Of a stretch of DNA of 64,000 nt, positions 16,408-25,317 are shown one piece after another. The notes beneath the pieces are model-generated. The model was not told the origin of the DNA. It ran no database searches and was given only the letters and a program-made list of their open reading frames with translations. Position 1 is the first letter of the stretch. The number at the start of each line of letters is the position of its first letter. A program made the position numbers and the translations under genes. Source of the stretch: Duganella sp. SG902 (lineage in GTDB: Bacteria > Pseudomonadota > Gammaproteobacteria > Burkholderiales > Burkholderiaceae_D); contig NZ_JABMJK010000017.1 of assembly GCF_013376005.1 (NCBI RefSeq), positions 1 to 64,000 of the forward strand, in the 5' to 3' direction.

Positions 16408-16835
16408 GTTCTTGTATAAGCGCCTATCAGCTGCGCTTCATCGACGATATGGCCGTAAATAGCGTTCAACAGATCGGCGCCGGTGAAACCATCGGACAAT
16501 TCCAGCCGCGCCACGTCCAGCGCGTAGATGCGAAAGATGTAATGGTGCGTCTGGCCCGGCGCCAGTGAGGGCGCATGATACCCGATGCCGCCGAAATCGT
16601 TGCGGCCCTGGCGCAGTTCGCCTTCTGGGGCGTCCGCAGCGATCGCCGCCAGCGCGGGTGGCAGATCGGCCACGCACCAGTGGAACACGTCCCCGCCGCC
16701 GGCCGGCGCGTCGGCGTCCATGCAGACCAGCGCCAGCGACGCTGTGCCGGCGGGCGCCTCGCTCCAGCTCAGCTGCGGGCTGCCAGCCGCCGGGATCGGG
16801 CCGTGCTCGCGGAAACTGTCGCTGGTGAGCTTCAT
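16404..16835 (-). CDS. YbhB/YbcL family PEBP-like protein
   Basis: A 143-residue phosphatidylethanolamine-binding-protein-like domain, recognised by SPQLSWSEAPAGTASLALVCMDADAPAGG-type order (ligand-pocket DxD), the FHWCVADLP strand and the GIGYHAPSLAPGQTHHYIFRIYALD region. YbhB/YbcL proteins are called Raf-kinase-inhibitor-like by homology only; their bacterial role is unclear. No signal peptide, so cytoplasmic. It starts one base after the dtd stop codon. Confidence 0.88.
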   Translation of the reverse strand: MKLTSDSFREHGPIPAAGSPQLSWSEAPAGTASLALVCMDADAPAGGGDVFHWCVADLPPALAAIAADAPEGELRQGRNDFGGIGYHAPSLAPGQTHHYIFRIYALDVARLELSDGFTGADLLNAIYGHIVDEAQLIGAYTRT

Positions 16836-16836
16836 C

Positions 16837-17283
16837 TTATTTCGCGTTGGTTTGCAGCCAGAAGGTGACCGGGCCGTCGTTGGTCAGCGATACCTTCATA
16901 TCGGCGCCGAACTGGCCGGTCCGCACCGTCGCATGTTTCATGCGCGCCTGCTCGACGAAGTAATTAAACAGGCGCAAGCCATCGGAGGGCGCGGCGGCCG
17001 GCGTGAACGAGGGCCGCGTGCCGGACTTGGTGTCGGCCGCCAGCGTGAACTGCGGCACCAGCAGCAGGCCGCCCTGCGTATCGGTCACGCTGCGGTTCAT
17101 CTTGCCGGCATCGTCGGCGAACACGCGGTAACCGAGCAGCTTGGTCAGCAGCGCGTCCGCTTCCTTTTCCGTATCGTTGCGCTCGGCGCACACCAGCACC
17201 ATCAGGCCGGCGTCGATGGCGCCTATGGTAACGCCATCGACCACCACGCTGGCGCCGCTGACACGCTGCAGCAGCGCGATCAT
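16837..17283 (-). CDS. dtd: D-aminoacyl-tRNA deacylase
   Basis: A 148-residue enzyme that hydrolyses D-aminoacyl (and glycyl-tRNAAla) esters, acting as a chiral proofreader. The family start MIALLQRVSGASVVVDG, the LVPQFTLAAD strand and the Gly-cisPro motif in NDGPVTFWLQT are all present. The usual Ser before QFT is Pro here, a variant I believe is common in the group. The start at 17283 overlaps the tyrS stop (ATGA); the frame extends upstream only as an antisense-like continuation inside tyrS. Confidence 0.95.
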   Translation of the reverse strand: MIALLQRVSGASVVVDGVTIGAIDAGLMVLVCAERNDTEKEADALLTKLLGYRVFADDAGKMNRSVTDTQGGLLLVPQFTLAADTKSGTRPSFTPAAAPSDGLRLFNYFVEQARMKHATVRTGQFGADMKVSLTNDGPVTFWLQTNAK

Positions 17284-18533
17284 GCGGACAGCGTCACGCG
17301 CGCGAACTTGCGCTTGCCCACTTGCAGCACGAAGGTGCCGGCGTCCAGCTTCAGCGCCTTGTCGCTGATGACGGTGCCGTCCACGCGTACACCGCCCTGG
17401 TCGACCATGCGCATCGCTTCCGAGGTGGAGGCGCACAGGTTGGCCTGCTTCAGCAGTTGCGGGATGCCCAGCGGCGCGCCGCTCAGCGCGACTTCCGGGA
17501 TGTCGTCCGGGATGCCGCCTTTCGAGCGGTTGACGAAGTCGGCCAGCGCATCTTCCGCCGCCTGCTGCGAGTGGAAGCGCGCCACGATCTCCTGGGCGAT
17601 GGCGACCTTGGCGTCGCGCGGGTTGCGGCCGCCGGCCACTTCCGCCTTCAGCGCGGCCACGTCGGCGATCGAACGGAACGACAGCAGGTCGAAGTACTTC
17701 CACATCATCTCGTCCGAGATGCTCATGATCTTGGCGAACATGGTGTTGCCCGGCTCGGTGATGCCGATGTAGTTGTTCTTCGACTTGGACATTTTTTCAA
17801 CGCCGTCCAAACCTTCCAGCAGCGGCATGGTCAAAATACACTGAGGCTCCTGACCGTAGTCCTTTTGCAGCTCGCGGCCGACCAGCAGGTTGAATTTCTG
17901 GTCGGTGCCGCCCAGCTCCAGGTCGGCCTTCAGGGCCACCGAGTCGTAACCCTGCATCAGCGGGTAGAGGAATTCGTGGACGGCGATCGGCGTGCCGTTT
18001 TTAAAGCGTTTGGTGAAGTCGTCGCGCTCCATCATGCGCGCCACGGTGTAGCGCGAGGCCAGCTGGATCATGCCGCGCGCGCCCAGCGGGTCGCACCATT
18101 CGGAGTTGTAGCGGATTTCCGTCTTGGCCGGGTCCAGCACCAGCGAGGCCTGCTTGAAGTAGGTCATGGCGTTTTGCTCGACCTGCTCCTTGGTCAGCGG
18201 CGGACGGGTCGCGTTGCGGCCCGACGGGTCGCCGATCATGGAGGTGAAGTCGCCGATCAGGAAGATCACCTGATGGCCGAGGTCCTGCAGCTGGCGCATC
18301 TTGTTCAGCACCACGGTGTGGCCGAGGTGCAGGTCGGGCGCGGTGGGATCCAGGCCCAGCTTGATGCGCAGCGGGACGCCGCTTTGTTCCGAGCGCGCCA
18401 GCTTCTGGGCGAACTCGCTTTCAATCAGCAACTCGTCGACACCGCGTTTGGTGATGGCGAGTGCCTCCTGAACGTTGTCGGATAACGGCAACGCTTTCGA
18501 GGGAGCCGGCGGTATCGAAGAAGAGGTAGTCAT
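17280..18533 (-). CDS. tyrS: Tyrosyl-tRNA synthetase
   Basis: A 417-residue class I synthetase charging tRNA-Tyr. The HIGH-type motif reads HLGH in DPTAPDLHLGHTVVLNKM, and the second signature is EKMSKSKNNYI. This is the KMSKS form of the TyrZ branch rather than the KFGKT form of E. coli TyrS. The C-terminal S4 RNA-binding domain (about 350-417) includes SEAMRMVDQGGVRVDGTVI. It heads the operon tyrS-dtd-PEBP-phosphatase with overlapping or 1-base junctions. Confidence 0.97.
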   Translation of the reverse strand: MTTSSSIPPAPSKALPLSDNVQEALAITKRGVDELLIESEFAQKLARSEQSGVPLRIKLGLDPTAPDLHLGHTVVLNKMRQLQDLGHQVIFLIGDFTSMIGDPSGRNATRPPLTKEQVEQNAMTYFKQASLVLDPAKTEIRYNSEWCDPLGARGMIQLASRYTVARMMERDDFTKRFKNGTPIAVHEFLYPLMQGYDSVALKADLELGGTDQKFNLLVGRELQKDYGQEPQCILTMPLLEGLDGVEKMSKSKNNYIGITEPGNTMFAKIMSISDEMMWKYFDLLSFRSIADVAALKAEVAGGRNPRDAKVAIAQEIVARFHSQQAAEDALADFVNRSKGGIPDDIPEVALSGAPLGIPQLLKQANLCASTSEAMRMVDQGGVRVDGTVISDKALKLDAGTFVLQVGKRKFARVTLSA

Positions 18534-18581
18534 AATTTTTTTAGCGTATTTTTCAGAAAAAGGTAGGCAGCTTCAGGAGTT

Positions 18582-18590
18582 TGATATAAT
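18582..18590 (+). promoter_or_regulatory. Candidate extended -10 promoter for the M23 gene
   Basis: TGATATAAT gives a perfect TATAAT with an upstream TG dinucleotide (extended -10). No good -35 is present. It lies about 100 bases before the M23 endopeptidase start in the divergent tyrS/M23 gap. Confidence 0.45.
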
Positions 18591-18691
18591 CCTCGATCGA
18601 TCAATCTTGCCGCACGAAAACTAACCAAACACATAATTAGAAGAAATAAAACGTTCCTGAATAGTTCAAGCGGCAAATTTTAACTGATTGC

Positions 18692-20083
18692 ATGAACCAA
18701 ATACATAAATTCACGAGCTCACGCTTGTTCAGTCTGCTAGGTTCTACGCGCAAGGCGCGCATCATCAGCGCGTCTGCATTGTTTCTCGCAGTATGTGCTT
18801 TTGGTGCCGCCGGCGTAGCTCCGCTCGCCCCTGACGCGTCCGATCTGCCGGTGAAAACTGTCCAGGAAGCAATCGTCGCCCCCGACCTCAGCGCGCAAAT
18901 CAACGCGCTCGAACAGCAGTCCTCTACCGCGCAATTCGTTCACGAAGAGAAAATCCGCGCCGGCGACACGCTGGCCACCCTGTTGACCCGTTTGGGCGTC
19001 GATGACGAGGCGGCCGAGAACTTTATCAAAAAAGATAAGGTTGCGAAAGGCGTCATGCAGCTCAAGACCGGCAAGCGCGTGCAAGCGCAAACCGACGAGG
19101 AAGGCAACCTGCAGTGGCTGCGCGCCACCGTGGTGGACGGCAAGGACGATCCTGTCACCAACATCAAGGTCACCCGCAAGGGCGACAGCTTCGTCGCCAC
19201 CGCCGAGCCGGCCAAGCTGGAGCGCCGCGTCGAAATGCACGCCCGCACCATCCGCTCGGGTTCGCTGTACGCGGCCACCGACTCCAGCGAAGACGGCGCC
19301 AAGCTGCCGGACACCATCGTCAAGCAGATCATCGAGATGTTCTCGACCAACATCGACTTCCGCGGCGACCTGAAACGCGGCGACAGCTTCAACGTGGTGT
19401 ACGAGACCTTCTGGCAGGACGGCGAGTTCGTGCGCGCCGGCCGCGTGCTGGCGGGCGAGTTCACCAACAAGGGCACCACTTATCAGTCGGTGTGGTTTGA
19501 AGATCCGCAAAGCAAGCAAGGCGGCGGCTACTACAGCTTCGACGGCAAGTCGCTGAAAAAAGCCTTCCTGAAATCGCCGGTGGAATTCTCGCGTATCTCG
19601 TCCGGCTTCGCCATGCGCGTGCACCCGATCTCGGGCCAGTGGAAACAGCACAAGGGCATCGACTTCCCGGCGCCGACCGGCACCCCGATCCGCGCCGCCG
19701 GCGATGGCGTGATCGACTTTGCCGGCACCATGAATGGCTACGGCAACTTCATCATAATCAAGCACTGGAACAACTACACCACCGCCTACGCGCACATGAG
19801 CCGCTTTGGCGCCGGCATGAAGAAAGGCGCCAAGGTCAGCCAGGGTGACGTGATCGGCTACGTCGGCACCACCGGCTGGTCGACCGGCGCCCACCTGCAC
19901 TATGAATTCCGCGTGAACGGCGAGGCCAAGGATCCAAGCACGATGAACGTGCAGGCGCAGGCGCCGCTGACGGCCGCCGAAATGAGCCGCTTCAAGGTCT
20001 ACGCCAACGACATGATGCACCGCTTCGCGCTGCTGCGCCCGGCAGGCGGGGGTGGAACGCCCACCCGCGTCGCGGCGAAATAA
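18692..20083 (+). CDS. M23 family peptidoglycan endopeptidase (MepM-like)
   Basis: A 463-residue envelope protein. A basic N-terminus and one hydrophobic segment (about residues 27-45) act as signal anchor. An OapA/LysM-like region follows (EEKIRAGDTLATLLTRLGV). The C-terminal LytM/M23 domain carries the zinc ligands in HKGIDFPAPTGTP (H and D) and HLHYEFRVNG, plus the active-site histidine in YTTAYAHMSRF. MepM-type enzymes cut D-Ala-mDAP crosslinks to allow wall growth. The next gene, anmK, recycles wall sugar, so the pair forms a small cell-wall set. A terminator follows the stop. Confidence 0.92.
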   Translation: MNQIHKFTSSRLFSLLGSTRKARIISASALFLAVCAFGAAGVAPLAPDASDLPVKTVQEAIVAPDLSAQINALEQQSSTAQFVHEEKIRAGDTLATLLTRLGVDDEAAENFIKKDKVAKGVMQLKTGKRVQAQTDEEGNLQWLRATVVDGKDDPVTNIKVTRKGDSFVATAEPAKLERRVEMHARTIRSGSLYAATDSSEDGAKLPDTIVKQIIEMFSTNIDFRGDLKRGDSFNVVYETFWQDGEFVRAGRVLAGEFTNKGTTYQSVWFEDPQSKQGGGYYSFDGKSLKKAFLKSPVEFSRISSGFAMRVHPISGQWKQHKGIDFPAPTGTPIRAAGDGVIDFAGTMNGYGNFIIIKHWNNYTTAYAHMSRFGAGMKKGAKVSQGDVIGYVGTTGWSTGAHLHYEFRVNGEAKDPSTMNVQAQAPLTAAEMSRFKVYANDMMHRFALLRPAGGGGTPTRVAAK

Positions 20084-20088
20084 ACAGC

Positions 20089-20118
20089 ACAGGCCAGCTT
20101 AAACTGGCCTGTTTTTAT
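20089..20118 (+). terminator. Rho-independent terminator after the M23 gene
   Basis: ACAGGCCAG (20089-20097) pairs with CTGGCCTGT (20104-20112) around a 6-base loop and is followed by TTTTATTT. Confidence 0.88.
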
Positions 20119-20174
20119 TTGCACGCCACCCCGAATGTTCTCAACTATAATTTCGTCCATCACTGGGGGACGCT

Positions 20175-21272
20175 ATGGCTCTGTATATCGGTTTAATGTC
20201 AGGCACCAGCCTGGATGGCGTGGATGGCGCGCTGGCGCGGTTTGATGGCGAGCGCATCACCACCATCGCCGCCGCCTACATCGCGTTTCCGCCATCGCTG
20301 CGCGCGGAACTGATGGCCTTGCAGGCCGCTGGCGCGAACGAGATCGAGCGCGAGGCGCTGGCCGCCAATCAACTGACGCAGCATTACGCGCAATGCGTGG
20401 CGGAGCTGCTGCGCGAGTCGGCAACCCAGGCGCCCGACGTGCGCGCGGTGGCGGTGCACGGCCAGACCATACGCCATCGTCCCGAACTCGCCTTCACGCG
20501 CCAGACCAACAACCCCGCCCTGCTGGCCGAGCTGTGCGGCATCGATGTGATCGCCGATTTCCGCAGCCGCGATATCGCCGCCGGCGGCCAGGGCGCGCCG
20601 CTGGTGCCGGCTTTCCATCAGGCCTTGTTCGGCAAGGCCGGACAGGCGCGCGTGGTGGCCAATATCGGCGGCATCTCCAACATCAGCGTGCTCAGCGGCG
20701 ACGGCCGCGTGATTGGTTTCGACACCGGCCCCGGCAACGTTTTGATGGACGGCTGGATCGGCCGCCATCGTCAACAGGAATACGACGCCGACGGCGCGTG
20801 GGCGGCCAGCGGCAAGGTGATCCCCGATCTGCTGGCGGAACTGCTCAGGGAGCCCTATCTGGCGCTGCCTGCGCCGAAGAGCACGGGGCGCGACCTGTTC
20901 CATCTCGATTGGCTCGATGCGCGCCTGGCCGTGCACGCGTCGGCCGCGCCGGAAGACGTGCAACGCACGCTGACGCAATACACGGCCGTCACGCTGGCCG
21001 ACGCGATCAAGGCCTATGGCGGCGGCGCGGATGCGGTGTACGTCTGCGGCGGCGGCGCCTACAACAGCGTGCTGATGGAGGCGTTGGGGACGGCGCTGGG
21101 CAAGCAGGTGCTGGTCGCGTCCACGCAGGCGCTGGGCGTCGCGCCCAATCGCGTGGAGGCGCTGGCGTTCGCGTGGCTGGGCTACCGCTTCAGCGAACGG
21201 CTGGCCGGCAATCTGCCGGCCGTTACTGGCGCCAGCGGCGCGCGCGTCCTCGGCGCGCTTTACCCGCGCTAA
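20175..21272 (+). CDS. anmK: Anhydro-N-acetylmuramic acid kinase
   Basis: A 365-residue sugar kinase of the ASKHA fold that phosphorylates 1,6-anhydro-MurNAc to MurNAc-6-phosphate in peptidoglycan recycling. Motifs seen are GLMSGTSLDGVDGALA at the N-terminus, DFRSRDIAAGGQGAPLVP, the phosphate/adenosine segments GFDTGPGNVLMDGW and VYVCGGGAYN. GGGGGA nine bases upstream sets the start. In betaproteobacteria anmK commonly lies between tyrS/M23 and erpA, as here. Confidence 0.97.
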   Translation: MALYIGLMSGTSLDGVDGALARFDGERITTIAAAYIAFPPSLRAELMALQAAGANEIEREALAANQLTQHYAQCVAELLRESATQAPDVRAVAVHGQTIRHRPELAFTRQTNNPALLAELCGIDVIADFRSRDIAAGGQGAPLVPAFHQALFGKAGQARVVANIGGISNISVLSGDGRVIGFDTGPGNVLMDGWIGRHRQQEYDADGAWAASGKVIPDLLAELLREPYLALPAPKSTGRDLFHLDWLDARLAVHASAAPEDVQRTLTQYTAVTLADAIKAYGGGADAVYVCGGGAYNSVLMEALGTALGKQVLVASTQALGVAPNRVEALAFAWLGYRFSERLAGNLPAVTGASGARVLGALYPR

Positions 21273-21305
21273 CCCGCATCAGCGCGCAGGTTTCGTCTCA
21301 GGATA

Positions 21306-21950
21306 TCAAGCCTTGCGGCGCTTGGCCGCGAATGCCACCAAACCCATCCCCGCCAGCAGCATGGCGTAGGTGCTTGGCTCCGGCACGGATACCACCGAGC
21401 TCAGGAATTCAGCCCGCAGGCCGGTGGGATTGTTGTCGCGCTGATGGCCGTTGGTGACCACGAAATCCAGCGTATTGATGCCGCTGACGAAGCCGCTGCT
21501 GGCACCGAAGTTGAGCCAGGTGTCGAACTTGTGGCCGCTGGCGATCTGTTGACCATTCAACAGCACGACCACCGAGTTGTCCGCCGCGAAGCGGCCGGTG
21601 AACGCGGCCGTGGTGGCGTCGAAGCCGCTCAGGTCAAAACTCAGGCGGTAGTCGTAGACGCCATCGACGACCGGGTCGAGCCAGGCGCCGACGTTGCTGG
21701 TCGGCGTGATCCACTTGGAGTCGCTGGTGTTGGCGGTCCATGCTTTCGCGACCGGCCATACATTGTCCGCGCTGATATAGGCGTGGCTGTTCGTCAATAC
21801 CGTCGCGCCCGACAGGACGGTCACAGCGTAATGCGCGTCCTGCGTGCCGGCCGCGCCGACGCCGGTGTTGACCAGGCCATTGATCGACGCCGCCTGGGCG
21901 GAGGTGAACGCGGCAGCGGCCAGCGCGATGGCGGAGATCGTTTTTTTCAT
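21306..21950 (-). CDS. PEP-CTERM sorting domain protein
   Basis: A 214-residue exported protein with a Sec signal peptide (cleaved near AQA, residue 20) and a C-terminal sorting tail: VPEPSTYAMLLAGMGLVAF followed by a basic cluster (AAKRRKA). PEP-CTERM proteins are processed by exosortase (EpsH/XrtA types) and displayed or released in exopolysaccharide-making bacteria. The body (residues 25-185) is beta-rich with a NSVVVLLNGQQI segment typical of sandwich folds. No exosortase gene is in this window. Such genes are scattered singly in the genome, which fits its isolated position. Confidence 0.9.
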   Translation of the reverse strand: MKKTISAIALAAAAFTSAQAASINGLVNTGVGAAGTQDAHYAVTVLSGATVLTNSHAYISADNVWPVAKAWTANTSDSKWITPTSNVGAWLDPVVDGVYDYRLSFDLSGFDATTAAFTGRFAADNSVVVLLNGQQIASGHKFDTWLNFGASSGFVSGINTLDFVVTNGHQRDNNPTGLRAEFLSSVVSVPEPSTYAMLLAGMGLVAFAAKRRKA

Positions 21951-22112
21951 ACCGTTATCCTTGCAATATTGAGATTAGCCACGACGCCCTATGGCCTCCC
22001 GCCTGTCTGGGCAGGAGCACGCGGCAGATGACATTATGGTAACCAATATTTGCAAATTGAAATGTCATCCCAAGATGATCTTGCTGTAAGGTTTTCCTGA
22101 CCGGCAAAAAAA

Positions 22113-22134
22113 ACGGCGGCCCGCAGGCCGCCGT
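22113..22134 (-). terminator. Rho-independent terminator after erpA
   Basis: ACGGCGGCC (22113-22121) pairs with GGCCGCCGT (22126-22134) around a 4-base loop. On the minus strand the stem is followed by seven or more T residues, placing it just downstream of erpA. Confidence 0.88.
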
Positions 22135-22152
22135 CTTGGGACGAATCCGAAT

Positions 22153-22503
22153 TTATACCGAGAACGAGGAACCGCAACCGCAGGTCGAGGTCGCCTGTGG
22201 GTTCTTGATCACGAACTGGGCGCCTTCCAGGTCGTCCTTGTAGTCGATTTCCGCGCCCACCAGGTACTGGTAGCTCATCGAATCGATCAACAGCTGGACG
22301 CCGTTCTTGACCATGGTGGTGTCGTCTTCATTGACGATTTCGTCGAAGGTGAAGCCATACTGGAAGCCGGAGCAGCCGCCGCCCTGCACGAACACGCGCA
22401 GTTTCAGGTCGGGATTGCCTTCCTCTTCGATCAGTTGGGCGACCTTTTCAGCGGCGCTATCGGTGAAAACGATAGGTGCTGGCATTTCGGCAACAGCGTT
22501 CAT
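22153..22503 (-). CDS. erpA: Iron-sulfur cluster insertion protein ErpA
   Basis: A 116-residue A-type carrier that passes Fe-S clusters to apoproteins such as IspG/IspH. The three conserved cysteines are visible: GGGCSGFQYGF and the C-terminal TCGCGSSF pair. AGGAG sits seven bases before the ATG. It follows argC on the minus strand after 85 bases and has its own terminator. Confidence 0.95.
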   Translation of the reverse strand: MNAVAEMPAPIVFTDSAAEKVAQLIEEEGNPDLKLRVFVQGGGCSGFQYGFTFDEIVNEDDTTMVKNGVQLLIDSMSYQYLVGAEIDYKDDLEGAQFVIKNPQATSTCGCGSSFSV

Positions 22504-22588
22504 TTCTAACTCCTACGAGAAAACAGTTAGGGGCCATTATAGACCCTTGGTGTGATTTATGCTCCGCACCCCGCAAAAACAGCGGGTT

Positions 22589-23626
22589 TTACGGCAACAG
22601 GGCGATTTGCGTCAGACCGGTGGTTTCCTCCAGGCCAAACATCAGGTTCATGCACTGCACCGCCTGGCCGGACGCGCCCTTGACCAGGTTGTCCTGCACC
22701 ACCAGCACGATCACGGTATTGCCGTTGTCCGGACGGTGCAGCGCCAAGCGCAGCATGTTCGAACCACGGGTGGAGCGGGTTTCCGGATGCGAGCCGAATG
22801 GCATCACATCGACGAAGGCGCTGTCCTTATATTGGTCCTCAAACAGTTTCTGCAAGTCTTCGTTGCTGATGTCCTTGGTCAGGCGCGCGTACAGGGTCGA
22901 GTGCATGCCGCGGATCATCGGCACCAGGTGCGGCGTGAAGATCAGGCCGACCTTGTCGGACGTGAACTTCTGCAGCTGGGCCGAGGTTTCCGGGGTGTGA
23001 CGGTGGCCGGCCACGCCGTAGGCCTTGAAGTTGTCGGACGCTTCCGAGAACAGGGTGCCGATTTCCGCCTTGCGGCCGGCGCCGGACACGCCCGACTTGC
23101 AGTCGGCGATCAGCGCGCTGGCGTCCACCACGCCGGCCTTCAGCAGCGGGTAGTAGCCCAGCTGCATGGTGGTCGGATAGCAGCCCGGGTTGGCGACCAG
23201 CTTGGCGTTCTTGATGTCGTCACGGTTCAGTTCGGCCAGACCGTAGGCGGCCTGCTCCAGCAGTTCCGGGCAGGTGTGCTCGATCTTGTACCATTTCTCG
23301 AAGACGGCCTTGTCCTTGATGCGGAAGTCGGCCGCCAGGTCGATCACTTTCACGCCGGCCTTCAGCAGCTCGGGCGCCTGCGCCATGGCCACGCCGTGCG
23401 GGGTGGCGAAGAACACCACGTCGCATTTGGTCAGGTCGGCGTTTTCCGGCGACGAGAATTTCAGATTCACGCGGCCGCGCAGCGAAGGAAACATGTCAGC
23501 CACTGGCAAGCCGTCCTCTTTGCGCGAGGTGATTGCCGTCAGTTCCACATCCGGGTGGACTGCCAACAAACGCAGCAGTTCTACCCCGGTGTATCCGGTG
23601 CCGCCGACGATGCCAACTTTGATCAT
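22589..23626 (-). CDS. argC: N-acetyl-gamma-glutamyl-phosphate reductase
   Basis: A 345-residue enzyme making N-acetylglutamate semialdehyde in arginine synthesis. The N-terminal Rossmann signature is MIKVGIVGGTGYTGVELLRLL, the catalytic cysteine is in ANPGCYPTTMQLG, and the HRHTPE motif lies near residue 215. This is the long (type 1) form of ArgC. AAGGAAAG precedes the ATG at 23626, favoured over a frame that starts 19 codons earlier. It is preceded by the rpsI terminator. Confidence 0.96.
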   Translation of the reverse strand: MIKVGIVGGTGYTGVELLRLLAVHPDVELTAITSRKEDGLPVADMFPSLRGRVNLKFSSPENADLTKCDVVFFATPHGVAMAQAPELLKAGVKVIDLAADFRIKDKAVFEKWYKIEHTCPELLEQAAYGLAELNRDDIKNAKLVANPGCYPTTMQLGYYPLLKAGVVDASALIADCKSGVSGAGRKAEIGTLFSEASDNFKAYGVAGHRHTPETSAQLQKFTSDKVGLIFTPHLVPMIRGMHSTLYARLTKDISNEDLQKLFEDQYKDSAFVDVMPFGSHPETRSTRGSNMLRLALHRPDNGNTVIVLVVQDNLVKGASGQAVQCMNLMFGLEETTGLTQIALLP

Positions 23627-23727
23627 TGTTCTTTCCTTGAAGTGAGGGGATGCGTGGAGAATGTCTGCCATTTTATCAGGCATATGCGACCGGCGTATTA
23701 CGGGTCAAAACGCGCCAGCCAAATGGT

Positions 23728-23763
23728 AAAAAAGCCGCCCGACACAAGGCCGGCGGCTTTTTT
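23728..23763 (-). terminator. Bidirectional-looking terminator between rpsI and argC
   Basis: AAAAAAGCCGCC (23728-23739) pairs with GGCGGCTTTTTT (23752-23763). Runs of T follow the stem on both strands. The functional direction is minus, ending rplM-rpsI transcripts. Confidence 0.85.
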
Positions 23764-23800
23764 GGTGACGCGCCGCAAGCAGCGCGCCAGAGCGTAAAAA

Positions 23801-24193
23801 TTAACGCTTCGAGAATTGTTTTGCGCGACGTGCTTTGCGCAGACCAACTTTTTTACGTTCAACTTCACGTGCATCGCGGGTCACGAAACCAGCGCGTGCC
23901 AGATCACCTTTCAGGCCCGAATCGTAGTCGATCAGAGCGCGGGTGATGCCGTGACGAACCGCACCTGCCTGGCCCGACTCGCCGCCGCCGTGGACGTTGA
24001 CTTTGATGTCGAAACGTTCAACGTTGCCGGTCAGTTCCAGTGGTTGACGAATAACCATCAGGCCGGTTTCGCGCGAGAAGTATTCCGACGCAGGTTTGCC
24101 GTTGACGATGATTTGGCCAGTGCCAGCTTTGATGAACACACGAGCTACTGCACTCTTGCGACGGCCGGTGCCGTAATTGTAGTTACCGATCAT
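23801..24193 (-). CDS. rpsI: 30S ribosomal protein S9
   Basis: A 130-residue ribosomal protein with the family pattern YGTGRRKSAVARVF at the start and the basic tail RKKVGLRKARRAKQFSKR whose last residues reach the P-site tRNA. It lies 9 bases after rplM in the universal rplM-rpsI pair. Confidence 0.99.
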   Translation of the reverse strand: MIGNYNYGTGRRKSAVARVFIKAGTGQIIVNGKPASEYFSRETGLMVIRQPLELTGNVERFDIKVNVHGGGESGQAGAVRHGITRALIDYDSGLKGDLARAGFVTRDAREVERKKVGLRKARRAKQFSKR

Positions 24194-24202
24194 GTCAGTT
24201 CC

Positions 24203-24631
24203 TTAGATTTCGAGTGCTTTAGGTTGCTGGGCAGCGTGCGGGTGCGAACCTTCGGCGTACACTTTCAGCTTCTTGATCATTGCGTAGCCCAGTGGGCCTT
24301 TTGGCAGCATGCCCTTGACGGCTTTTTCCAGAGCGCGACCTGGGAAACGCTGTTGCATTTTCAGGAAGTTGGTCTCGTAGATGCCACCTGGGTAGCCCGA
24401 GTGACGGTAGTAGGTCTTCTCGGTTGCTTTGGTGCCGGTCACGCGCAGTTTGCCTGCGTTGATGATGACGATGAAATCGCCGGTATCGACGTGAGGGGTG
24501 AACTCAGGCTTGTGCTTGCCGCGCAGTCGGAGTGCCACTTCGCTGGCAACACGTCCGAGGACTTTGTCCGTCGCGTCAATCACGAACCAGTCGCGCTGGA
24601 CTTCATGTCCTTTAGCGGAAAAAGTTTTCAT
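24203..24631 (-). CDS. rplM: 50S ribosomal protein L13
   Basis: A 142-residue ribosomal protein, an early assembly component of the large subunit. Diagnostic segments are RDWFVIDATDKVLGRVASEVA and the KMLPKGPLGYAMIKKLKVYAG-type motif, here GMLPKGPLGYAMIKKL. It is first of the rplM-rpsI operon, with a strong sigma-70 promoter about 110 bases upstream. Confidence 0.99.
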   Translation of the reverse strand: MKTFSAKGHEVQRDWFVIDATDKVLGRVASEVALRLRGKHKPEFTPHVDTGDFIVIINAGKLRVTGTKATEKTYYRHSGYPGGIYETNFLKMQQRFPGRALEKAVKGMLPKGPLGYAMIKKLKVYAEGSHPHAAQQPKALEI

Positions 24632-24738
24632 GTGATGACTTTCTAAATTAGAAATTACCGCTCATATGGTGGTTCCGCCAGCTACATCAGCGGACTCGGC
24701 CTTTTTATTTACTTTCCTGAGCGAATGGAAAGCCGACA

Positions 24739-24768
24739 ATCATAACAGCCCGGACAGGCTCGCGTCAA
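24739..24768 (-). promoter_or_regulatory. Sigma-70 promoter of rplM-rpsI
   Basis: On the minus strand TTGACG (-35, 24768-24763) and TATGAT (-10, 24744-24739) are separated by 18 bases. A transcript would begin near 24732, giving a leader of roughly 100 bases before rplM. Confidence 0.65.
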
Positions 24769-24853
24769 GTCCGGATGGGCTGCCGGACCGCGAAAACACA
24801 GGGGTGGCGCGGTCCATTACAATATGGACAAAGTTTTTCACACGGAGAAAGCA

Positions 24854-25276
24854 ATGGAATGCAAAGTTAGCTGGAATGGCCCGTCGGGCATGAGTTTCCT
24901 GGCCCAGACCGGCTCCGGCCACCTGGTCAACATGGACGGGGCGCCCGAGGGCGGCGGCCACAACCTGGCGCCGCGTCCGATGGAAATGGTGCTGCTGGGC
25001 ACCGGCGGCTGCACGGCCTACGATGTGGTGCTGATCCTGAAAAAAGGCCGCGCCGACATCCGCGGCTGCGAGTGCGTGCTCAAAGCCGAACGCGCCGACA
25101 CCGAGCCCAAAGTGTTCACCAAGATCAATTTCCACTTCGTGGTGACCGGCAAGGGCCTGAAGCCGGAGCAGGTCGAGCGCGCCATCACCCTGTCGCACGA
25201 CAAATACTGCTCGGCCTCTATCATGCTGGGCAAGACCGCCGAAATCACCCACTCCTTCGAAATCGTCGAAGCCTGA
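24854..25276 (+). CDS. OsmC family protein (YhfA-like)
   Basis: A 140-residue OsmC-fold protein, a dimeric thiol-dependent peroxide-handling family. The two conserved cysteines are in LGTGGCTAYDVVLIL and DKYCSASIMLGKTAEI. The architecture (short N-terminus, GCTAYDV) is that of the YhfA branch, whose role is less clear than that of OsmC or Ohr. A GGAGA site seven bases upstream fixes the ATG at 24854. The gene is divergent from rplM. Confidence 0.88.
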   Translation: MECKVSWNGPSGMSFLAQTGSGHLVNMDGAPEGGGHNLAPRPMEMVLLGTGGCTAYDVVLILKKGRADIRGCECVLKAERADTEPKVFTKINFHFVVTGKGLKPEQVERAITLSHDKYCSASIMLGKTAEITHSFEIVEA

Positions 25277-25280
25277 GCCG

Positions 25281-25308
25281 CGTCATTCCGGCGCAGGCCG
25301 GAATGACG
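25281..25308. repeat. ATTCCGGC/GCCGGAAT hairpin (short repeat-family copy)
   Basis: CGTCATTCCGGC and GCCGGAATGACG form a perfect 12-bp stem with a GCAG loop. It sits between the convergent OsmC and coq7 genes, where it may terminate both. It is the short form of the repeat at 33183 and 56893. Confidence 0.85.
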
Positions 25309-25317
25309 GGCTGATGC

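Noticed and set aside
16837..17703. Longer dtd protein with an N-terminal extension
   Set aside because: The extension lies wholly within tyrS and has shadow-frame composition. The conserved start MIALLQRV at 17283 overlaps the tyrS stop as expected in an operon.
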